Positions 1-6,227 of a DNA stretch of 8,736 nt are shown here, piece after piece. Where the stretch lies: contig JAGHSU010000138.1 in assembly GCA_018065685.1 (NCBI GenBank), positions 1 to 8,736 on the forward strand. Direction: 5' to 3'. The stretch's first letter is position 1. Each line of letters begins with the position of its first letter. The stretch comes from Candidatus Methanocorpusculum equi. Lineage in GTDB: Archaea > Halobacteriota > Methanomicrobia > Methanomicrobiales > Methanocorpusculaceae. The notes under the pieces are model-generated. The model worked only from the letters and a program-made list of their open reading frames with translations. It was not told the origin of the DNA and did no database searches. Both the position numbers and the translations under genes were made by a program.

Positions 1-116
1 CCGGGGGGGGCGTATTTTGTTTCTTTTGACACGTCGCGCGCGGCTGTTGTTGCAAAAACACACCTCAGTTACAACACCCGCGAAGAACACCTGTGTGATG
101 CTGCTGAATAGTTACA
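1..116. other. Intergenic DNA downstream of pan
   Basis: This stretch holds no convincing gene. It begins with a run of eight G (3-10), has a short alternating CG tract near 35-42, and contains one copy of the dispersed inverted-repeat motif at 61-97. It lies 3' of pan, and the gene to its left is outside the window. It may be the right-hand end of a repeat element that continues leftwards. Confidence 0.5.
61..97 (-). repeat. Dispersed terminal motif, copy A
   Basis: Read on the minus strand this copy gives GTGTTCTTCGCGGGTG followed by TTGTAACTGAGGTGTG. The same roughly 35-base pattern recurs at 1511-1550, 1777-1808, 6228-6263, 7799-7838 and 8241-8272. This copy points left, as the right-hand end of an element would, so its partner should be outside the window. 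Confidence 0.7.
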
Positions 117-136
117 GGAAAATAAGAATAAAATAG
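117..136 (-). terminator. T-rich terminator of pan
   Basis: Just past the pan stop codon the minus strand reads TATTTTATTCTTATTTT, a cluster of short T tracts without a stem-loop. Archaeal RNA polymerase terminates at such oligo-T stretches. It lies within 20 bases of the stop codon. Confidence 0.55.
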
Positions 137-137
137 A

Positions 138-1451
138 TTAAAGATACACTCCGTCCGGAATCTCCGGACGAAGCTCGTTCTTATCCCTGCCGTTTTTAAC
201 CGCTTCAGCCGCCTTTGCAAAATCAGCAGCTTTTATCAGAGTCCGTCTGCTGCGGATTGCCTGCATGCCCGCTTCGACCGAGAGCGCCATTAACTCGGCA
301 CCATTGAATCCTTCCGTTTCGGCGGCAAGTTTTGCGAGATTCACATCCTTTGACAGGTGCATCTTCTTCGTGTGAATTGAGAGGATACTCTCACGCTCTT
401 CCGCATTCGGGAGCGGGAACTCGATGATGCGGTCAAACCGTCCGGGCCGCAGAAGTGCTGCATCCAGAATGTCAATCCGGTTTGTTGCGGCAATTATTTT
501 TACATTGCCCCGCGGGTTAAAACCGTCGAGCTCTGCCAAAAGCTGCATAAGGGTGCGCCCAACCTCATGGTCACCTGCAGAGTATGCTTCTGCGGTCCGT
601 TCCGAGCCGATTGCATCAATTTCGTCGATAAACACAATCGACGGGGCTTTTTCGCGTGCCATGGAAAAGAGCTCGCGCACCATGCGGGCACCTTCACCAA
701 TGTACTTCTGCACGAGTTCGGACCCCACGACCCGGATAAACGAGGCATGGGTTTCGTGTGCCGCGGCCTTTGCAAGGAGGGTCTTTCCGGTTCCCGGTGA
801 GCCGTAGAGAAGCACACCTTTGGGCGGCTCAACACCCGCTTTTTCAAAGAGTTCCGGGGAATTGAGCGGAAGCTCGATTGCCTCGCGGAGAAGCGTCTTC
901 TGTGTCTCAAGCCCTCCGACATCATCGTAGGTCACATCAGAGGCTGCAACAATCTCCATCGCACAGACATGGGAGTCGATACGGTCCGGAAGCACCTCGG
1001 CGAGTACAAAGGACTGGGGATGAAGCGCACACTGCGCCCCTGCCTTCAGTGCATCTTCCGCGACATCTTCAGACACATGTGAGACAAAACTCGGTCCTGT
1101 GGTGCTTCGGACAATAACTCGTCTGTCCCCTAAGTTCTGCTCCGCAGTCCCCACCACAAGAGGCGGCATCTTCATCTGCTGGAGCTCGGCCTTATACTTT
1201 TTTGCCTCGCGGCGGTACTGGTCACGTTCGGACTCGGCTGCAGCAAGCATAAGCCGCGCCTGACGGACCGACTCGCGCAGCTCGTAAATCCTGCTTTCCA
1301 GCATGATATTGGTTTTTCTAAGCGCCGCAAGCTCTCCCGGGGTGCCCTCTGCCGCTTTTCCTGAGAGCTCCTCTGTCCCTGCCGGGGTGCTGACCGCGGG
1401 CTGTTTCGGATATGTTACGTCACTTTCATGTATATCGCTGCCGTCTGTCAT
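138..1451 (-). CDS. pan: Proteasome-activating nucleotidase (PAN) AAA+ ATPase
   Basis: PAN is the hexameric AAA+ ATPase that unfolds cytoplasmic proteins and threads them into the archaeal 20S proteasome. The 437-residue length fits the family. Residues 1-40 are acidic and low-complexity. Residues about 40-95 form the coiled coil and are followed by the PP pair (96-97) that starts the OB-fold, VVGT. The AAA+ core shows Walker A GSPGTGKT (217-224), pore loop K249-Y250-I251-G252, Walker B IVFIDE (272-277), sensor-1 Asn324 and arginine fingers R335 and R338 in RPGR. The chain ends V435-Y436-L437, the HbYX motif that docks into the proteasome alpha ring and opens its gate. The second Walker A residue is Ser rather than the usual Pro. 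The ATG is the first plausible start, about 30 bases downstream of a TATA-like box, and is probably leaderless. It appears to be a single-gene unit. Confidence 0.96.
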   Translation of the reverse strand: MTDGSDIHESDVTYPKQPAVSTPAGTEELSGKAAEGTPGELAALRKTNIMLESRIYELRESVRQARLMLAAAESERDQYRREAKKYKAELQQMKMPPLVVGTAEQNLGDRRVIVRSTTGPSFVSHVSEDVAEDALKAGAQCALHPQSFVLAEVLPDRIDSHVCAMEIVAASDVTYDDVGGLETQKTLLREAIELPLNSPELFEKAGVEPPKGVLLYGSPGTGKTLLAKAAAHETHASFIRVVGSELVQKYIGEGARMVRELFSMAREKAPSIVFIDEIDAIGSERTAEAYSAGDHEVGRTLMQLLAELDGFNPRGNVKIIAATNRIDILDAALLRPGRFDRIIEFPLPNAEERESILSIHTKKMHLSKDVNLAKLAAETEGFNGAELMALSVEAGMQAIRSRRTLIKAADFAKAAEAVKNGRDKNELRPEIPDGVYL

Positions 1452-1479
1452 AAATGTATATATCTGATATGAGAGGCTA

Positions 1480-1500
1480 AGATAAAAGTATTTCCGAAAT
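1480..1500 (-). promoter_or_regulatory. Putative pan promoter (BRE/TATA)
   Basis: On the minus strand a purine-rich BRE-like stretch (TTTCGGAAA, 1491-1499) precedes TACTTTTATC (1481-1490). The box centre is about 34 bases upstream of the pan ATG, which predicts a transcript start within about 10 bases of the ATG. It lies just outside the left repeat arm, so the arm does not remove it. Confidence 0.5.
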
Positions 1501-1510
1501 TGTTACATCG

Positions 1511-1550
1511 TCTGTTCGTTGCGGTTGGTGTAACTGATGATGCGGGTGCT
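1511..1550 (+). repeat. Dispersed terminal motif, copy B
   Basis: This copy marks the outer left end of the island arm: TGTTCGTTGCGGTTGG followed by TGTAACTGATGATGCGG. It points inwards to the island and pairs with copy D (6228-6263) at the other end. Confidence 0.7.
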
Positions 1551-1556
1551 CTTTGT

Positions 1557-1644
1557 CGTTGCGCTGCCAGGTTTGTGCGGCTCTTACTTCCCATGGTTGA
1601 ATCAGCCGCATTTTGTGAGCTCGCCTGTAAGGCTCGGGACGCAG
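1557..1644. repeat. 88-base near-identical core block, left copy
   Basis: Compared with the reverse complement of 6131-6217, this block shows only two substitutions and one single-base indel by eye. The rest of the arm is clearly more diverged. It can pair GCGGCT (1578-1583) with AGCCGC around a 21-base loop, and GCCT with AGGC further on. It could be a small structured RNA, a protein-binding core or a recently converted segment; nothing in it identifies a function. Confidence 0.6.
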
Positions 1645-1683
1645 ATGTTCGCAGATTTCCCGCAGATGCTCGCTTACGCTCGC

Positions 1684-1706
1684 AGCCCGCCGAATTTCGG
1701 CGGGCT
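1684..1706. repeat. Perfect hairpin in left arm
   Basis: AGCCCGCCG pairs with CGGCGGGCT around the loop AATTT (two further A-T pairs are possible). The same stem with loop CAATT occurs at 6073-6095 in the other arm. The 9-base stem and 5-base loop recur in most hairpins of these repeats. Confidence 0.85.
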
Positions 1707-1776
1707 TACCGCAGATGAGAAAAAGACAGATTTCGGTGTGGGTGTTTATGACCATAAGGCAGCCCAATTGGTGCGG

Positions 1777-1808
1777 GTGTTCTTCGTCGTTGTTGTAACT
1801 GACGATGG
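1777..1808 (+). repeat. Dispersed terminal motif, copy C (internal)
   Basis: GGTGTTCTTCGTCGTTG followed by TTGTAACTGACGATGG lies inside the left arm and is absent from the matching position of the right arm. It looks like a nested insertion of a second repeat unit, or a remnant of an older boundary. Confidence 0.6.
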
Positions 1809-1886
1809 GAATTTTTGACGCGCATTCGCGCGTAGAACACGGATTCCCACGGATGTAAACGGATTTCCACAGATACGCTCCGCGGG

Positions 1887-1909
1887 CGGTCGGCGAGATA
1901 CGCCGACCG
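1887..1909. repeat. CGGTCGGCG hairpin, left arm
   Basis: CGGTCGGCG pairs with CGCCGACCG around loop AGATA. The reverse-complement copy at 5905-5925 keeps an 8-base stem and the matching loop. A smaller hairpin, ACGCGC/GCGCGT with loop ATTC, lies at 1818-1833. Confidence 0.85.
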
Positions 1910-1941
1910 TTGCAGATGCGGGTGAAAAACGGATTTCGGGG

Positions 1942-2033
1942 TTTGGAGCACCTCACGCCTGGAAAAATGCGGGAAAACGGGGGGATGAGACTCTTTTCTC
2001 TCAATTCAGCAAAAGATATATCAGATTCGCTGC
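1942..2033. other. Transition between left arm and nuclease gene
   Basis: At 1950-1984 the DNA reads CACCTCACGCC then GGAAAAATGCGGGAAAACGG. It closely matches 7938-7969 of the small element, and the minus strand at 8051-8070. The large island's inner left edge therefore carries a fragment of the other repeat type. The remainder is AT-rich and leads into the promoter. Confidence 0.6.
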
Positions 2034-2044
2034 AAATTATATAG
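2034..2044 (+). promoter_or_regulatory. Putative promoter of the GmrSD-like gene
   Basis: AAATTATATAG is TATA-like and ends 27 bases before the ATG at 2071, which suggests a very short leader. A second AT-rich box (AAAAGATATAT, 2011-2021) could be an alternative. No strong Shine-Dalgarno sequence is visible before the ATG. Confidence 0.5.
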
Positions 2045-2070
2045 ATATTCAGACTCCTGAGTGATTTTCT

Positions 2071-4641
2071 ATGAAAGGCGATAAAACAACTCTTATTAAA
2101 ATGCTGAAAAACGGAGAGGCATTCAGTATCCCCGTTTATCAGAGAGACTACTGCTGGAGTAAAGAGCAGTGCCGACAGCTCTATGACGATCTTATCTCCA
2201 TGATTCTCAACCATCGCCCGAATCACTTTTTCGGAAGTATCGTTGATGCTGAAAATCCAGTCGGAAAAAAACAGGAGTACATAGTAATCGATGGTCAGCA
2301 GAGAATCACCACCATCTCAATTCTCATTCTAGCCTTCCGTACACTCATCGAAAACGATGTGCTTAAACTCGGTGAAACACCGAAAAACATTCTCCTGAAA
2401 AAAATAGGCCGCGCACTGTTCAATGATGAGGAAGAGGTAAAACTCAGACCTGCACCAAACAGCATCGAGGCATACAATCTTTTGTTCAAAGGAATGGAAG
2501 ATGAGTTTATTGAAAATTCCAATGTCACAGAAAACTACCGCTACTTCACCAAGAGGTTTGAAGATGATAAAGATGATTTCACTGCTGATGACTTCTGGAA
2601 TGCAATCGACAACCTCATCGTCATTGACATCTATCTGGAAACAGACGATAACGCACAGCTGATTTTTGAATCAATCAACTCGACCGGGCTCGATCTTACG
2701 GAAAGCGATAAAATCAGAAACTATCTGATGATGTCTCTGGATATCAAAGAACAGGAGCACTACTACGCCGATTACTGGAAAAAGATTGAAGAAAACACAA
2801 CTCCGAGATGTGATAATTTTATCCGGGACTTTCTGACTATTCAGACACACAATATCCCTGCCAAATACAAAATTTATGATACATTTAAAACCTATGCGCG
2901 AAATCAGGGAAATGATCCGATTATCAAATCGATGCTGAGGTTTTCCAAGTATTATCGGGACATTTATCATCCGGAAAAAGCAGATGAAAAGTTCCGGAAA
3001 GCTCTGGCAGGATTCCGCAAACTCGACATGGGTGTTGCAGACCCCTATCTTATGCAGTTGCTTGAGGGTTATTATGCGGGAAACATTCCGGAAAATGAGG
3101 TGAATGAATCCCTCGCCATCCTTGAAAACTACATTTTCAGACGCAATATCTGCGGGGTACAGACAAATGCCCTGAATAAAGTGTTCCAGACACTGCACAC
3201 AGATGCACTTAAACTCAGAGGAAACACTGACGATTATAGTGAACGCATCAGCTATGTGCTGATGAAAAAAGAGTGGTCAGGAAGGTTCCCGAGAGATACA
3301 GAATTCCTCTCTGCCCTGCAAAACAGAAATATCTACACTGAGTTGTCTGAAAAGTACAAACTTTATCTGTTGGAACAACTTGAGTGCTTTGACAACAATG
3401 AAGCTCCGGATATTTCAAAACTAACTGCAGAGAATAAGTGTTCTATTGAACATGTTATGCCGCAGACGCTCACGGACGTTTGGATTAATGAACTCGGTGG
3501 TCCTGAGAATGCAAAACGTATCCATGATAAATGGCAGCACAAACTTGGGAACCTCACATTTACCGGTTACAACTCAAAGTACAGCAACCAGCCGTTTGCA
3601 ACAAAACTTACCATGGAACACGGATTTAAAGACAGTACGTTTTCCTTAAACAAATTTATCGGCAGTTGCACAAAATGGACCGAAGAGGAGTTAATCAGAA
3701 GAACTGAGCTGCTGATTGAAAAGGTGAAAAAGATCTGGAAAGAACCGCACACAGACTTTGTGGAAGACGCGGTCGTGGAAAGTGGACTGGTAAATCTCGC
3801 GGAAAATTATAACTTCACAGGAAAAGTTATCAAGGGATTTACGCTGGAAAAAGCATTCTATCCGGTCAAATCATGGAAGGAATTTATCATCCTTATCACC
3901 CAGCTTCTTTATGAAAAGGATAAACGTATCATAGAAGAGCTGTCACGGACTACCGCCGCGTTTGGTCCCGCCAACTTCATTGTGGCAAGCGGGCATGATT
4001 TTGCCGCCTGGAAAACAGCAGAGCTTAAAGACGGCATCTATCTTTATACACACACCTCGACATGGTACAAGATTAAGTTCCTGAAGGATCTGCTTGACCT
4101 GTACGAAATTCCGCATTCGTCAGTTGAACTTAACATCAAAAATTCCGGGGATTGGCAACCTGATACACAGGACCTCAGTCTGAAATTCTGGGAGAGACTC
4201 CTTCCTGTACTTAAGGAAAAAACATCTCTTTACAACTCCCGTTCTCCAACAAAGAAAACCTGGCTCACTGTGCCCTCCAAGTTCATGCCTGGAATGAGAT
4301 ATAGGATAATCTTTAACGCGGCAAATTGTATTGTTGGATTCGAGTATTATTCTTCGGATAAAGAGCAAAATCTCAAATACTTTGACCTTATTCATTCACA
4401 GAAAGAATCCATTGAAGAGGCATTCGGCGATAAACTCTCGTGGGAAAGAAATGCAGACAAGGTTGGTTCCTTTGTCAATTATTACAGTCAGGAGTATTCG
4501 CTCGAAAATGAGGAGACATGGGATGGTGCAATCGCATTTATCACAGAGAAGCTTCCGAAGTTCTACAATGCATTCCAGCCAGTCCTGGATATGTACAGGA
4601 AAACAAGTGACTCTGCCTCTGATTCTGATGATGAGGAGTAA
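2071..4641 (+). CDS. GmrSD-like single-chain nuclease (DUF262-DUF1524-DUF4268)
   Basis: Predicted type IV restriction-type endonuclease: an NTP-dependent enzyme that attacks modified DNA, judged by relatives such as GmrSD and BrxU. The 856 residues carry, in order, a DUF262 (ParB-like) domain with IPVYQRDYCW (20-29), FFGSI (53-57), VIDGQQRITT (72-81) and FESINSTGLDLT (199-210); then a DUF1524 HNH domain with IEHVMPQ (459-465), HKLGNLTF (490-497) and NSKYSN (501-506). Residues about 570-690 are a further conserved-looking domain I cannot name. Residues about 704-840 match DUF4268 (FWERLLPVL; IEEAFGDKLSWER). The tail is acidic and Ser-rich. The catalytic-type Asp/Gln/Arg and His/Asn residues are present, so the protein looks intact. 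The start is the first Met and fits the family N-terminus. GC is lower than in neighbouring housekeeping genes (26-28 of 60 bases in two sampled blocks), which suggests transfer. Specificity for a particular modification cannot be read from sequence. Confidence 0.9.
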   Translation: MKGDKTTLIKMLKNGEAFSIPVYQRDYCWSKEQCRQLYDDLISMILNHRPNHFFGSIVDAENPVGKKQEYIVIDGQQRITTISILILAFRTLIENDVLKLGETPKNILLKKIGRALFNDEEEVKLRPAPNSIEAYNLLFKGMEDEFIENSNVTENYRYFTKRFEDDKDDFTADDFWNAIDNLIVIDIYLETDDNAQLIFESINSTGLDLTESDKIRNYLMMSLDIKEQEHYYADYWKKIEENTTPRCDNFIRDFLTIQTHNIPAKYKIYDTFKTYARNQGNDPIIKSMLRFSKYYRDIYHPEKADEKFRKALAGFRKLDMGVADPYLMQLLEGYYAGNIPENEVNESLAILENYIFRRNICGVQTNALNKVFQTLHTDALKLRGNTDDYSERISYVLMKKEWSGRFPRDTEFLSALQNRNIYTELSEKYKLYLLEQLECFDNNEAPDISKLTAENKCSIEHVMPQTLTDVWINELGGPENAKRIHDKWQHKLGNLTFTGYNSKYSNQPFATKLTMEHGFKDSTFSLNKFIGSCTKWTEEELIRRTELLIEKVKKIWKEPHTDFVEDAVVESGLVNLAENYNFTGKVIKGFTLEKAFYPVKSWKEFIILITQLLYEKDKRIIEELSRTTAAFGPANFIVASGHDFAAWKTAELKDGIYLYTHTSTWYKIKFLKDLLDLYEIPHSSVELNIKNSGDWQPDTQDLSLKFWERLLPVLKEKTSLYNSRSPTKKTWLTVPSKFMPGMRYRIIFNAANCIVGFEYYSSDKEQNLKYFDLIHSQKESIEEAFGDKLSWERNADKVGSFVNYYSQEYSLENEETWDGAIAFITEKLPKFYNAFQPVLDMYRKTSDSASDSDDEE

Positions 4642-4645
4642 ATGC

Positions 4646-4705
4646 TGAGAGGTTGTTTCCTCTCAACAGTTATTTCATCTGTCTGGACAAAACGAATTCT
4701 TTTTT
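4646..4705 (+). terminator. Terminator region after the nuclease gene
   Basis: Five bases after the stop codon, TGAGAGG pairs with CCTCTCA around loop TTGTTT (4646-4665). About 35 bases later comes TTCTTTTTT (4697-4705), an archaeal-type oligo-T stop. Together they suggest that most transcripts end before the SIMPL gene. Confidence 0.55.
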
Positions 4706-4715
4706 AATCTAATCC

Positions 4716-4730
4716 GGCTGCAAAACAGCC
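4716..4730. other. Small hairpin upstream of the SIMPL gene
   Basis: GGCTG pairs with CAGCC around loop CAAAA. It sits between the oligo-T stop and the next promoter. It may be part of termination or an operator; it is too short to say more. Confidence 0.35.
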
Positions 4731-4749
4731 AGCCTGACAGTCTCTGCAA

Positions 4750-4784
4750 TAAATTAATATGGAAGTCAGTCCATAATATAACTC
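4750..4784 (+). promoter_or_regulatory. Putative promoter of SIMPL-HIRAN operon
   Basis: TAAATTAATAT (4750-4760) lies 25-35 bases before the ATG at 4785, the usual TATA position for a leaderless archaeal transcript. A second AT-rich stretch (CATAATATAAC, 4772-4782) directly abuts the start. No Shine-Dalgarno sequence is visible. Confidence 0.5.
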
Positions 4785-5474
4785 ATGGATACAAAGTACA
4801 AAATTGAACAGGCTAACTTATGCGTTTCAGGAGTAGGTATTTCCCATGTAAAACCTGACCGGTTCACCCTTACCATCTCAATTGGTCTGGAACATCCGGA
4901 TGACGATCTCATTTTCAAAACGGTTTCAGCCAGAACTGTGAAACTGCTTCAGGCCCTGAAATCCTGGGCTAAAGACGGAGATTCCATCCGGACTTCGTCT
5001 TTTAACATGGGTCATTACGAATATAACAAGAAGAACGGAAAGTGGGCAATTGGTCAGATGATTGCAACCGTTACAACCTATATTTATGTGGACTCTCCAC
5101 GTGTTGATGAGGTTTCCAAACTGGTAACGCTTGCAAAACAATCCGGGGCTACATCTATCCGTTCGATTGAGTTTAAGCTCTCGGATGCGCTGAGATTAAA
5201 AGAAAGGGAAAATGCACTGAAAAATGCAGTCGCGGCTGCCAGACTCGATGCAAGTGTGACTGCCTCTGCGATGGGTGTGTCTCTTGTAAAAGTGCTTAAA
5301 ATTGATGTCGATTCAGGATACTCACATGATACGTATTCCCGAGGGTTAGAATACTCCTGTGAATCATCTTCTTCTTTCAATGCGGATGATGATATGGATT
5401 GTCCGGAATTTATTGAATGCGGTGAAGTTGCAACGCATGTCAGAGTTGTTGTGATTTACGGGATTAGTGAATGA
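4785..5474 (+). CDS. SIMPL-domain (DUF541) protein, no signal peptide
   Basis: A 229-residue protein made almost entirely of one SIMPL/DUF541 domain, the family of bacterial YggE and Brucella BP26. Visible family features are VSGVG (14-18), the PDRFTLTISI strand (24-33), the IRTSSF segment (68-73), YVDSPRVDEVSKLV (101-114), SGATSIRSIEFKLSD (120-134), the Ala-rich helix ALKNAVAAARLDA (144-156) and the closing strand HVRVVVIYGI (218-227). Family roles are poorly defined; some members affect oxidative stress and BP26 assembles into ring-like oligomers. Many homologues are exported, but this one has no hydrophobic N-terminal segment and should be cytoplasmic. A Ser/Asp-rich insertion (about 191-206) precedes the last strands. 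It overlaps the HIRAN gene by ATGA, so translation is probably coupled. Confidence 0.85.
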   Translation: MDTKYKIEQANLCVSGVGISHVKPDRFTLTISIGLEHPDDDLIFKTVSARTVKLLQALKSWAKDGDSIRTSSFNMGHYEYNKKNGKWAIGQMIATVTTYIYVDSPRVDEVSKLVTLAKQSGATSIRSIEFKLSDALRLKERENALKNAVAAARLDASVTASAMGVSLVKVLKIDVDSGYSHDTYSRGLEYSCESSSSFNADDDMDCPEFIECGEVATHVRVVVIYGISE

Positions 5475-5809
5475 ACTCAGTTCCCCTGCACCGATACGAT
5501 GGAATTTGTCTTTGTGAAACACACATTGCCGGATCTTCCCATGTCCCGGATTTCGCACGTCTAAAGGATATGCTGATATTTGGAGTGAAGCTGAATCTGG
5601 TACGGGAACTGGAAAACCCGCACGACGGGTGGGCAATCCGGATTGACTATCCTGAATCCGGTCAGAAACTCGGCTATGTTCCACGTTCCATCAACCAGGT
5701 TCCTGCACGACTCATGGATGCGGGAAAAGAACTCTATGCACAGGTTGTCGGATTATCTCAGGAGAGTGATATGGAGTTCGTAAGAATAGCGTTGATAATG
5801 AAAGACTGA
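5471..5809 (+). CDS. Stand-alone HIRAN-domain protein
   Basis: A 112-residue protein that is essentially a single HIRAN domain. The diagnostic features are ETHIAGSSH (16-24), the LRxG-like turn around G38, LVRELENPHDGWAIRI (43-58, equivalent to the family's L-R-E-P-x-N-x-x-D-x-x-A-V pattern) and KLGYVPRSIN (66-75). HIRAN domains bind DNA; in eukaryotic HLTF the domain captures 3' ends of single strands at stalled forks, and prokaryotic copies have been proposed to sense damaged or stalled DNA. No nuclease or helicase domain is attached, so it would act as an adaptor or sensor. Its start codon lies inside the SIMPL stop (ATGA), so the two are co-translated. The DNA-binding role is inferred from the family; partner identity is unknown. 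Confidence 0.88.
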   Translation: MNSVPLHRYDGICLCETHIAGSSHVPDFARLKDMLIFGVKLNLVRELENPHDGWAIRIDYPESGQKLGYVPRSINQVPARLMDAGKELYAQVVGLSQESDMEFVRIALIMKD

Positions 5810-5904
5810 GCCCTCAAGAACATCCATACCAAAATCCATTCAATCTCTTTTCCCAGGCAGCCCGACACACACCCAGAAATCCGTTTTTCATCCCCATCTT
5901 CAAA

Positions 5905-5925
5905 GGTCGGCGTATCTCGCCGACC
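5905..5925. repeat. GGTCGGCG hairpin, right arm
   Basis: GGTCGGCG pairs with CGCCGACC around loop TATCT. It is the exact reverse complement of the core of the left-arm hairpin at 1887-1909. Confidence 0.85.
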
Positions 5926-5938
5926 GCCCGCGGAGCGT

Positions 5939-5978
5939 ATCCGTGGAAATCCGTTTAAATCCGTGGGAATCCGTGTAT
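5939..5978. repeat. Four 10-base tandem units (ATCCGTGGAA type)
   Basis: The units are ATCCGTGGAA, ATCCGTTTAA, ATCCGTGGGA and ATCCGTGTAT, in exact 10-base register. The inverted counterpart lies at about 1838-1872. A 10-base period equals about one helical turn, so a bound protein would contact one face of the DNA. Degenerate repeats of this kind are scattered through many methanogen genomes. Confidence 0.8.
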
Positions 5979-6072
5979 TAAGCGCGAATGCGCGTCATAG
6001 AATCCGCGGCTAAAGGGCTGCCCTATGGCCACAAGCACCCGCGCCGAAACCAATCTTTCATCATCTGCGAAA

Positions 6073-6109
6073 AGCCCGCCGCAATTCGGCGGGCTGCGCC
6101 GCAGGCGCA
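6073..6109. repeat. Two adjacent hairpins, right arm
   Basis: AGCCCGCCG pairs with CGGCGGGCT around loop CAATT (6073-6095). It is followed immediately by TGCGCC pairing with GGCGCA around loop GCA (6095-6109). The first has a partner in the left arm; the second is replaced on the left by a non-palindromic GCTCGCTTACGCTCGC. Confidence 0.8.
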
Positions 6110-6138
6110 TCTGCGGAAATCTGCGGAAATCTGCGTCC
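6109..6138. repeat. Three 10-base tandem units (ATCTGCGGAA type)
   Basis: Two identical ATCTGCGGAA units are followed by ATCTGCGTCC in 10-base register. The left-arm equivalent (GCAGATGTTC, GCAGATTTCC, CGCAGATGCT at 1641-1670) keeps the register with more changes. Confidence 0.8.
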
Positions 6139-6217
6139 CGAGCCTACAGGCGAGCTCACAAAATGCGGCTGATACAACCATGGAAAGTAAGAGCCGCACA
6201 AACCTGGCAGCGCAACG
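6131..6217. repeat. 88-base near-identical core block, right copy
   Basis: This is the inverted counterpart of 1557-1644, differing by two substitutions and one missing base. The AGCCGC/GCGGCT pairing is retained; the loop holds a CCATGG palindrome in both copies. Confidence 0.6.
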
Positions 6218-6227
6218 GGAAGAACAC

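Larger units (their letters stand above)
1511..1941 (+). repeat. Left arm of long inverted repeat bounding the island
   Basis: This arm aligns along nearly its whole length with the reverse complement of 5871-6263. Landmarks occur in the same order: the terminal motif, an 88-base nearly identical block (1557-1644), tandem CGCAGAT units, a perfect hairpin (1684-1706), a CATAAGGCAGCCC-type stretch, a CGCGCATTCGCG hairpin (1818-1833), tandem ACGGATTTCC-type units (1840-1870), the CGGTCGGCG hairpin (1887-1909) and GATGAAAAACGGATTTC-like DNA at the inner end. It carries about 50 bases (around 1763-1815) that replace about 20 in the right copy and include a second copy of the terminal motif. The reading frames here are repeat-derived and I do not consider them genes. 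Confidence 0.88.

Noticed and set aside
1557..1644. tRNA or other known RNA gene in the conserved block
   Set aside because: There is no cloverleaf, T-loop motif or known RNA signature; only short stems are visible.
1477..2226. A 249-codon open frame on the minus strand across the left arm
   Set aside because: It runs through hairpins and tandem repeats and into the nuclease gene's start, has no recognisable domain, and shares peptides with the right arm only because the DNA is repeated.
5939..6138. CRISPR array
   Set aside because: The repeat units are 10 bases, contiguous and degenerate, with no spacers, and no cas genes are present.
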